In this document: positions 58,034-64,000 of the stretch, in pieces
Layout: each line of letters opens with the position of its first letter
Position numbering within the stretch: position 1 is the first letter of the stretch
Assembly (NCBI RefSeq): GCF_002760655.1
Contig: NZ_PDOC01000002.1
Location: 310,001-374,000, forward strand
Direction of reading: 5' to 3'
Length of the DNA: 64,000 bases
DNA from: Massilia eurypsychrophila
GTDB taxonomy: Bacteria; Pseudomonadota; Gammaproteobacteria; Burkholderiales; Burkholderiaceae_D
Translations under genes and position numbers: made by a program
The notes under the pieces: generated by a model
Databases searched by the model: none
What the model saw: only the letters and a program-made list of their open reading frames with translations
What the model was told of the DNA's origin: nothing

Positions 58034-58549
58034 ATGAGCGACGACGCCGCCCGCATGTTCATCGCCTTGTGGCCTGACGACGCCGTGCGCGCGGCGCTGA
58101 GCCAGTGGCGCGACGGCGTGGCGTGGCGCGCGGCAGCCGCGCCGGTGCGCAGCGAGCAGCTGCACGTCACGCTGCACTTCCTCGGCAGCGTGGCGCGCGC
58201 GCGGATGGCGGAACTGGCGCACGGAATCGATGTGCCATTCGAGCCATTTGAACTGGAGTTTGGCCATCGCGAGCTGTGGCACGGCAGCGTCGCCGTGCTG
58301 GCGCCCGAGCTGGTGCCGGCGCCGCTGCTGGCGCTGCACGCGTCGCTCGCCGAAGCGCTCGAGCGGCTGGGGATGACGCCGGAGGCGCGGCCGTATCGGC
58401 CGCACGTCACGCTGGCGCGACGTGCCAGCCCACTGACAGAAACCACTCAGGGGCCGCCGATTCGCTGGCGGGTCGAAGGCTACGCGCTCATGCAATCAAA
58501 GGCCGGCGCCGGCTCGGGATATAGCATCGTGCAGGCTTACGGCAGCTAG
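58034..58549 (+). CDS. thpR: RNA 2',3'-cyclic phosphodiesterase
   Basis: 171 residues, 2H phosphoesterase (LigT/ThpR). The two catalytic histidine motifs are LHVTLHFLG (about residue 45) and PHVTLARR (about residue 118), giving the HxT x 2 signature. Likely hydrolyses 2',3'-cyclic phosphate RNA ends. Starts five bases after the esterase stop, so the two may share a transcript. Confidence 0.9.
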   Translation: MSDDAARMFIALWPDDAVRAALSQWRDGVAWRAAAAPVRSEQLHVTLHFLGSVARARMAELAHGIDVPFEPFELEFGHRELWHGSVAVLAPELVPAPLLALHASLAEALERLGMTPEARPYRPHVTLARRASPLTETTQGPPIRWRVEGYALMQSKAGAGSGYSIVQAYGS

Positions 58550-58571
58550 AACATTGCGGCGCCGATGCGGA

Positions 58572-59213
58572 TCAAGAAGCTTTGCCGGCGCGGCGGCGCG
58601 CGAAGGCACCTGCCGCAACGGCCAGGCCGAACAGCGCCAGCGACGACGGCTCAGGCACGCTGGCGGCATTGACGACGAAGTTGTCCATGGCGAAATGTCC
58701 GATGTAATTGTGCGTGATCGTCACGGAGCTCAGGTTATCGAAACCGACCAGCGAGTAGTTGGTGAAGTCATTGCCGGTGAGGTTGCTGAAGTTCGCCAGA
58801 GGGTTCAGGTCAACCGTCTGCGTCACAAAGCCGCCGCCTACCTTGGCACCGGTGAGGGTTGCGGTCCGACCGGCGCCGTAGTTACCCCACATAGCCACGT
58901 CGATGCTGTTTAATTTGAAGGCAGATGCGGTCGCGCTGGCAAGCGTCGTCGCAGCATACGTCAAGTAAAAATCGGTGCCATTGTAGGGGCTGAAGCCTCG
59001 GTCGTTGTTGCCGTTGTAGTCGGAGCCGATCACGTAGGACGAGGACGTACCTTTGAAAGTAAACCCGTCCGTTGTCAGTGTCTGCGTCCCGTAAGCTCGG
59101 ATAGTATCGGGGCCGGTCATATCGTTGAAGTTGATAACGGATGCTTGCGCAGCCGGCGCCAGCGAAGCGGCAGCGAGCAACAGAGAAGCGACGAGGGACT
59201 TGGCTGCGTTCAT
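58572..59213 (-). CDS. PEP-CTERM sorting-domain protein
   Basis: 213 residues. Signal peptide MNAAKSLVASLLLAAASLAPAAQA and C-terminal VPEPSSLALFGLAVAAGAFARRR, the PEP-CTERM recognition signal (VPEPSS, membrane helix, basic end), for exosortase-dependent surface attachment. The middle, about 150 residues, is rich in strands and reads like a secreted beta-sandwich (VINFNDMTGPDTIRAYGTQT). Function unknown. Exosortase is not in this window. Confidence 0.9.
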   Translation of the reverse strand: MNAAKSLVASLLLAAASLAPAAQASVINFNDMTGPDTIRAYGTQTLTTDGFTFKGTSSSYVIGSDYNGNNDRGFSPYNGTDFYLTYAATTLASATASAFKLNSIDVAMWGNYGAGRTATLTGAKVGGGFVTQTVDLNPLANFSNLTGNDFTNYSLVGFDNLSSVTITHNYIGHFAMDNFVVNAASVPEPSSLALFGLAVAAGAFARRRAGKAS

Positions 59214-59358
59214 GTAAGACTCCTGAAATTGATTTTATGAAAGATATAATTACAGTAAGCAATAAGTATGCCTACAGGAAATTAATGTTTCAAATCAGGA
59301 AGTTATCGTTTTTGCCTCCAAGCGCCCCTATCGATGTGTCAGATTTATCGACAGATTA

Positions 59359-60846
59359 TTAGCCAATCTGGATCCAGGTCGTCTTCAGCTCGGTGTACTT
59401 GTCGATCGCGTGCAGCGACTTGTCGCGGCCGTTGCCGGACTGCTTGACGCCACCGAACGGCACCGTGATGTCATCGTTGTCGTACTGGTTGACGTGCACG
59501 GTGCCGGCGCGCAGAGCGCGGGCGGTCTGGATCGCCTTCGTCATGTCGCGCGTCCACACCGCCGCCTGCAGGCCGTACGGCGTTGAATTGGCCTGGCGGA
59601 TTGCCTCCTTGATGTCGGTGAAACCGAGCACCGACAGCACCGGCCCGAAGATCTCTTCGCGCGCGATGCGCATGGTGCTGTCGACCTGGTCGAACAAGGT
59701 TGGCGTGATGTAGAAGCCGCCGGTGTCCAGGCGCGCCGCCTCGCCGCCCGACAGCAGTTTGGCGCCCTCCGCCTTGCCCGCCTCGATGTAGCCCATCACC
59801 GTCTTCATCTGGGCGGCATCGACGATGGCGCCCATCACCGTGTCTTCGTCGAGGGGATCGCCCGGCTGAAAGCGCGGCATCATCGCCATCGCCTTTTCCA
59901 GGAAGGCTTCCTTGATCGATTCTTCGACGAACAGGCGCGACGGCGCATTGCAGCTCTCGCCCTGGTTGAAGTAGATCGAGCCGATCGCCGCTTTCACCGC
60001 TGCGTCCAGGTCCGGACAATCGGCGCAGACGATGTTGGCCGACTTGCCGCCCAGTTCAGTCCACGCGCGCTTCAGGTTCGACTCGCCGGCCATCTGCATG
60101 ATCTTCTTGCCGACCGGGGTCGAGCCGGTAAAGGCGATGCAGTCGACGTCCATGTGCAGCGCCAGCGCGGCGCCGGCTTCGTGGCCATAGCCCGGCACGA
60201 CGTTGAACACGCCGGCCGGGATGCCCGCTTCGAGCGCGATCTCGGCCAGCTTGAGCGCTGACAGCGGCGACTTTTCGGACGGTTTCAGCACGACGCTGTT
60301 GCCGGCGGCGAGTGCCGGCGCGATCTTCCAGGCGGTCATGATCAGCGGGTAGTTCCACGGTACGATGGCGCCAACGACGCCGACCGGTTCGCGCGTGATC
60401 AGCGCCAGGCTGCTGTCGTTGGTCGGCGCGATCTCGTCGTAGATCTTGTCGATCGCTTCGCCGTACCAGCGGATGCAGTTGGCGCACGACGGCACGTCGA
60501 CGCTCTGGCTGTACTTGATCGGTTTGCCCATGTCGAGCGTTTCGAGCAGCGCCAGCTCGGCGGTGTTCTTCAGCACCAGGTCGGCGAACTTGATCAAGGT
60601 GCGCTTGCGCTGCGCCGGCGACTTGCCGGCCCAGCGGCGGTCGTCGAAGGCGGCGCGCGCGGCCACGACGGCGGCGTCGATGTCGGCGGCGTCGCCGCGC
60701 GCCACCTTGGTCAGCAGCCGGCCGTCGATCGGCGAATGGTTGTCGAAGGTCTGCTCGGATACGGCCCAGACGCGCTGGCCGTTGATGAAAGCGCGGCCGT
60801 CGATGTCGAGCGCTGCAGCGCGTTCATGCCAATTATTAGCTTGCAT
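59359..60846 (-). CDS. puuC: aldehyde dehydrogenase, PuuC-like
   Basis: 495 residues. Resembles gamma-glutamyl-aminobutyraldehyde dehydrogenase PuuC of the putrescine pathway. Motifs: PWNYPLIMTAWKIAPALAAGNS, FTGSTPVGKKI, ELGGKSANIV (catalytic Glu) and NQGESCNAPSR (nucleophile Cys), then EEIFGPVLSV and the typical C-terminus PFGGVKQSGNGRDKSLHAIDKYTELKTTWI. It is also similar to related amine/aldehyde enzymes, so substrate is inferred. The next class III aminotransferase at the window end would supply aminoaldehyde. Confidence 0.88.
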   Translation of the reverse strand: MQANNWHERAAALDIDGRAFINGQRVWAVSEQTFDNHSPIDGRLLTKVARGDAADIDAAVVAARAAFDDRRWAGKSPAQRKRTLIKFADLVLKNTAELALLETLDMGKPIKYSQSVDVPSCANCIRWYGEAIDKIYDEIAPTNDSSLALITREPVGVVGAIVPWNYPLIMTAWKIAPALAAGNSVVLKPSEKSPLSALKLAEIALEAGIPAGVFNVVPGYGHEAGAALALHMDVDCIAFTGSTPVGKKIMQMAGESNLKRAWTELGGKSANIVCADCPDLDAAVKAAIGSIYFNQGESCNAPSRLFVEESIKEAFLEKAMAMMPRFQPGDPLDEDTVMGAIVDAAQMKTVMGYIEAGKAEGAKLLSGGEAARLDTGGFYITPTLFDQVDSTMRIAREEIFGPVLSVLGFTDIKEAIRQANSTPYGLQAAVWTRDMTKAIQTARALRAGTVHVNQYDNDDITVPFGGVKQSGNGRDKSLHAIDKYTELKTTWIQIG

Positions 60847-60888
60847 TGTCCATCTCCTAAAATTTTTGTGATTACATATGGAAGAGGA

Positions 60889-61194
60889 CTATCGCCATTC
60901 AGCGCGTACCTCACGCTGGTACGCTACCCCATCCTGTGGCTTGTCCGGATCGCCTTTCCAAATTCCCTGCATGGGCATGAGCGCTTCGAGGCGCCTGGCG
61001 CGGGCTGGCATCTTCGTTTCTTGCGTATCTGGCGGCGCCGCCTCTGCGTTCGCTTTTCGCTTCCCAGAAGCATTGCCCAACAATTGCAGAAGCTGCGTCT
61101 TGGTCCTGCGAGCTGGATCGATCCCGCAGGCTCGCGCATCCGCCTCGAGCTGCGCCGCTTCCTCGTCGTCGAATTCAATCGTCAGTTGTCGCAC
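60889..61194 (-). CDS. antitoxin-like small protein, no toxin partner visible
   Basis: 101 residues, start GTG after GGGAG. N-terminal MRQLTIEFDDEEAAQLEADARACG has the strand-helix pattern of ribbon-helix-helix antitoxins, and the C-terminus (MPMQGIWKGDPDKPQDGVAYQREVRAEW) resembles the tail of VapB-like proteins. Its downstream neighbour on the same strand is puuC, not a toxin. Family assignment is weak and function is not known. Confidence 0.5.
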   Translation of the reverse strand: MRQLTIEFDDEEAAQLEADARACGIDPARRTKTQLLQLLGNASGKRKANAEAAPPDTQETKMPARARRLEALMPMQGIWKGDPDKPQDGVAYQREVRAEWR

Positions 61195-61396
61195 GGCGGC
61201 TCCCTGGTGGGTTGTCTCAATAGCTAGTGTAGAACATTTGGACAGTGCCTCCCCGCGCGTTCACCTGCGGTGATGGGGATTTACCGCAGGCCGGGATAGG
61301 AAATAGCTCCTCCAAAATTCGCGCTAGAGCGATGCATGGCGCTATAATCGCCCAAATTTTCCTGACTGAAAAACCAATAAAATTGGGCAGAAATCG

Positions 61397-62851
61397 ATGA
61401 ATACCACCCTGATTACTTCCGTCGTGCTGTACCTGCTCGGCACGCTGGCGCTGGGGGTATGGGCCGGCTCGCGCATCAAGAACACCAGCGACTTCGCGGT
61501 GGCCGGGCGCAGCCTGCCGCTGATCATGGTGGTGACCACGACGTTTGCCACCTGGTTCGGCGCCGAGACGGTGATGGGCATTCCCGCCCGCTTCGTCCAG
61601 GGCGGCCTGAACGCGGTGGTGGAAGATCCGTTCGGCGCCGGCACCTGCCTGATCCTCGTCGGCGTGTTCTTCGCCGCCAAACTGTACAAGCTGAACCTGC
61701 TGACGATCGGCGACTACTACCGGGTGCGCTACGGCAAAGGCGTCGAAATATTCTGTTCGACGGCCATCATCCTCAGCTATCTCGGCTGGGTCGCCGCGCA
61801 GATCACCGCGCTCGGGCTGGTGTTCTCGGTGCTGACCGGCGGCGCCATGTCGGAGACGGCCGGCATGATCGTCGGCACGCTGTCGGTGCTGATCTACGTC
61901 GTCGTCGGCGGCTTCCTCGCCGTCGCGCTCACCGATTTCATCCAGATGATCGTGCTGGTGATTGGCATGTCGATCATTGCCTACTTTGCCGCCGACCTGG
62001 CCGGCGGTGCGGCGCCGGTGATGGCGCTGGCGTCGAATGGCGACCTGTGGCGATTCTGGCCGGCGCCGACTTTTACCGATATCGCCTTCTTCATTGCCGC
62101 CGCCGTGACCATGATGTTCGGCTCGATTCCGCAGCAGGACGTGTACCAGCGCGTGATGTCGGCCAAGAACGCGCCGACCGCGCGCACCGGCGCCATCATC
62201 GGCGGCGCCAGCTACATCCTGTTTGCGTTCGTGCCGATGTTTATCGTTGCCTGCGCCGTCATCGTCCTAGGCGACAGCGGCATGGAGATGGCCAAGAACG
62301 ACTACCAGCGCCTGCTGCCGACCTTCGTGCTGACCAAGATGCCGCTGCTGATGCAGATTATCTTCTTCGGCGCACTGCTGTCGGCCATCAAGAGCACCTC
62401 GTCGGCGACCCTGCTGGCGCCGTCGACCAGTTTTGTCGAGAACATCCTCAAGCACCTGCGCCCGGGGATGACCGACCGCCAGCAGCTGTTCGCGATGCGC
62501 TGCTCGATCGTCGTGTTCGCCGCGCTGGTGCTGAGCTACGCAATCGCCATGAAGGGCACCTCGATCTACGAGCTGGTGTCGTCGGCGTACCAGGTCACGC
62601 TGGTCGGCGCGTTCGTGCCGCTGGTGATGGGGCTGTACTGGAAGCGCGCGACGACCCAGGGCGCGGTGCTGTCGATTGCGGCGGGTATCATCACCTGGCT
62701 GCTGTTCTTCCCGCAGTTGAGCGGCTTGGGCGCGGTGTTTCCGGGCCAGCTGGCGGGCCTGCTGGCGGCGTTCGCCGGCATGTTCATCGGTTCGCTGATG
62801 CCGCAGCTGCTGACGAACCGGCACGATCGGGTCAGGACCCAGACTGCATGA
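61397..62851 (+). CDS. sodium:solute symporter
   Basis: 484-residue SSS-family transporter with about 13 helices. Typical opening helix followed by DFAVAGRSLPLIMVVTTTFATWFGAETVMGIPARF, then NLLTIGDYYRVRYGKGVEIF, GSIPQQDVYQRVMSAKN and SATLLAPSTSFVENILKHLRP. Substrate not identifiable; it lies beside an amine-linked aldehyde dehydrogenase, so an amine or amino acid is possible. It is divergent from the antitoxin-like gene, about 200 bases upstream. Confidence 0.9.
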   Translation: MNTTLITSVVLYLLGTLALGVWAGSRIKNTSDFAVAGRSLPLIMVVTTTFATWFGAETVMGIPARFVQGGLNAVVEDPFGAGTCLILVGVFFAAKLYKLNLLTIGDYYRVRYGKGVEIFCSTAIILSYLGWVAAQITALGLVFSVLTGGAMSETAGMIVGTLSVLIYVVVGGFLAVALTDFIQMIVLVIGMSIIAYFAADLAGGAAPVMALASNGDLWRFWPAPTFTDIAFFIAAAVTMMFGSIPQQDVYQRVMSAKNAPTARTGAIIGGASYILFAFVPMFIVACAVIVLGDSGMEMAKNDYQRLLPTFVLTKMPLLMQIIFFGALLSAIKSTSSATLLAPSTSFVENILKHLRPGMTDRQQLFAMRCSIVVFAALVLSYAIAMKGTSIYELVSSAYQVTLVGAFVPLVMGLYWKRATTQGAVLSIAAGIITWLLFFPQLSGLGAVFPGQLAGLLAAFAGMFIGSLMPQLLTNRHDRVRTQTA

Positions 62852-63005
62852 TCGCTGTCCGTGACGCGTTTGAGCACATCACGCGCGTTCGCACGAGCTG
62901 CCCAAGACTTCGGCCTTTGCGAAAGGTAGTTGTGTCGAATCAAGTGCCAATATAACTGTTCTGCCAGTCTACGGTTTCCCTTAGGAATCATTGATAGGAG
63001 ATCCG

Positions 63006-63749
63006 ATGACGAAGCTTAAGCGACTCAAGCAGCTAACAATCCTTGCCGTCCTGGCCAGTGCAGCGACTCTGGCAAATGCAGAATCAACCAGTAATAAAGC
63101 CCAAAAAATCGCAGGCGTTTACAGTTTGCAGGGCCAACGGGAGATGGCTGCGACGCTCGTGCTCCATCCAGACAAGCGCTTCGAATTCGGCGCCATTTAC
63201 GGCGGCGCAGACCCGAGGGCGAATGGCAAGTGGTCGGTGGAAGACGATATCGTGCATCTGGTCGCCGATCACAGCCCAGCAAAATACGTCAAGGTCGAAC
63301 AGAGCATGGCGCCGCTTCCGGATATCCGTGATTCCAGCGGAATTTTGCCGGTTCTAGCTGTAGAAATAGGATCGCCCTCCTTGCGGATGACCTGGAGCGG
63401 ATTAAATGTCACGTTTAAATTCGCTAACGGCCGCGAACGCACTGGCACCACCAGCCGAAGCGGCATGGTGTACGCAGGGGCGCGACAAGATCCCGAGTGG
63501 AAGGACGTGCCGGTCATCGAGGTTGGCCTTCCCGCGCTTGAAGAAGGCGGTGAAGTTACGTGGATAAAGCTGAAGGATCCTACCATTACCAAGATTGCAG
63601 TGGAACTCGATCCGGGCGGGACGACGCAAGCATTCCGCGAAGGTTTTCTCGAGATCGAGAAAGGCAAGCCGAGGCGCCTCGTTGCGGGGAGATTAATGGG
63701 CGAACTGCGTGGAACTTACGTGTGGAATCGTCCTGTGAAATCCCAGTGA
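63006..63749 (+). CDS. exported protein of unknown function
   Basis: 247 residues with signal peptide (KQLTILAVLASAATLANA, cut before ESTS). I do not recognise a family. The mature part reads as a beta-rich domain (GVYSLQGQREMAATLVLHPDKRFEFGAIYGG, FANGRERTGTTSRSG, VTWIKLKDPTITKIAVEL). AGGAG lies five bases before the ATG at 63006. A strong terminator follows at 63827. The sodium symporter upstream is on the same strand, 154 bases away. Confidence 0.7.
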   Translation: MTKLKRLKQLTILAVLASAATLANAESTSNKAQKIAGVYSLQGQREMAATLVLHPDKRFEFGAIYGGADPRANGKWSVEDDIVHLVADHSPAKYVKVEQSMAPLPDIRDSSGILPVLAVEIGSPSLRMTWSGLNVTFKFANGRERTGTTSRSGMVYAGARQDPEWKDVPVIEVGLPALEEGGEVTWIKLKDPTITKIAVELDPGGTTQAFREGFLEIEKGKPRRLVAGRLMGELRGTYVWNRPVKSQ

Positions 63750-63826
63750 ACCCGGTAGGTGCTCAATGCCGAGCGACCGCGAATATCAAGGCGCAGTAAG
63801 GAAACCGTAAGCATGGAACATGCTAA

Positions 63827-63865
63827 AACGTCATCCTCGCGAAGCGGGGATGACGTTATTTTTTT
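63827..63865 (+). terminator. terminator of the 63-kb exported-protein gene
   Basis: Stem AACGTCATCC-tCGC-GAA-GCGgG-GATGACGTT with one wobble, followed by an ATTTTTTT run. It resembles the branched element at 15015 in its TCATCC/GGATGA core and separates two convergent genes. Confidence 0.8.
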
Positions 63866-63898
63866 ACCGATGCAATCGCGTCGTGCGGTTTCTGCTCA

Positions 63899-64000
63899 TT
63901 AGAGCATCCCGCGGCGCTTCAGCTCCGCCAGCGTGTCGTCCAGGGCGGCGCGGATGCGGCCAACCATCTCGTCGATCTCATCGCGCGTCATCACCAGCGG
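63899..64000 (-). CDS. class III aminotransferase, C-terminus only
   Basis: Only the final 33 residues are in the window (ending DTLAELKRRGML); the rest lies beyond base 64000. The tail LVMTRDEIDEMVGRIRAALDDTL fits the C-terminal helix of PLP class III aminotransferases (putrescine- or GABA-pyruvate type). With the puuC-like gene and symporter it suggests a polyamine or amine degradation cluster. Partial, so the exact enzyme cannot be stated. Confidence 0.6.
   Translation of the reverse strand, partial: PLVMTRDEIDEMVGRIRAALDDTLAELKRRGML

Overview
The window is chromosomal DNA, very GC-rich and tightly packed with genes, from a beta-proteobacterium. The best fit is the family Oxalobacteraceae (a Massilia, Duganella, Telluria or Janthinobacterium relative). 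This is an inference from gene content and order as I know them: pgk-pyk-fba followed by purC-purE-purK, recA-recX-DUF2889-sucC-sucD-pilA, purM-AI-2E-hda-HAD-pcnB-folK-panB, a PEP-CTERM protein, and families of GGGGTCAG palindromes. No tRNA, rRNA, CRISPR array, prophage or replication origin was seen. Almost everything reads as core metabolism and housekeeping, with a few accessory insertions.

Layout. 1-12.6 kb: cysK (cut by the window edge), a periplasmic FKBP prolyl isomerase, tcdA, an unusual hemerythrin-PdxH fusion, cfa, msrA, a flavin reductase with glutaryl-CoA dehydrogenase, an SDR/AraC pair, a PAS-GGDEF diguanylate cyclase, an OmpW-type porin and a GDSL lipoprotein. 12.8-20.4 kb, all on the minus strand: pgk, pyk and fba (lower glycolysis) leading into purC-purE-purK and a Sua5-type tRNA-modification enzyme. 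20.5-26.7 kb: azlCD, small enzymes, the periplasmic protease/chaperone bepA and moaC. 27-34.5 kb, minus strand: two tandem pilin genes with identical proteins, each with its own sigma-54 promoter, upstream dyad and terminator; an FHA protein; sucCD; DUF2889; a low-GC cassette of three overlapping small ORFs; recX; and recA with a LexA box.

34.6-39.3 kb is a plus-strand, translationally coupled unit of response regulator, sensor kinase, DUF4212 membrane protein and sodium:solute symporter, so the two-component system probably controls solute uptake. 39.4-47 kb holds three tandem secreted S9 (prolyl-oligopeptidase) peptidases. A frameshifted IS4-type element separates the first from the second, and the middle copy lacks 25 codons of its catalytic domain. 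A PPi-type phosphofructokinase follows. 48.4-50 kb carries an XRE/DUF2975 pair with an operator-like array facing a lipoprotein hydrolase. 50-56.6 kb has purM, then AI-2E permease, hda, HAD phosphatase, pcnB, folK and panB, several overlapping by 4-8 bases. 56.7-64 kb has a probably inactive erythromycin-esterase homologue, thpR, a PEP-CTERM protein, and a likely amine-catabolism group (PuuC-like aldehyde dehydrogenase, symporter, class III aminotransferase cut by the edge) with an orphan antitoxin-like gene.

The points most worth a second look are the hemerythrin-PdxH fusion, the pilin duplication with conserved regulatory architecture, the small-gene cassette between recX and DUF2889, the damaged members of the S9 and esterase families, and the shared GGTCAGACC motif in the IS ends and in two dispersed palindromes.
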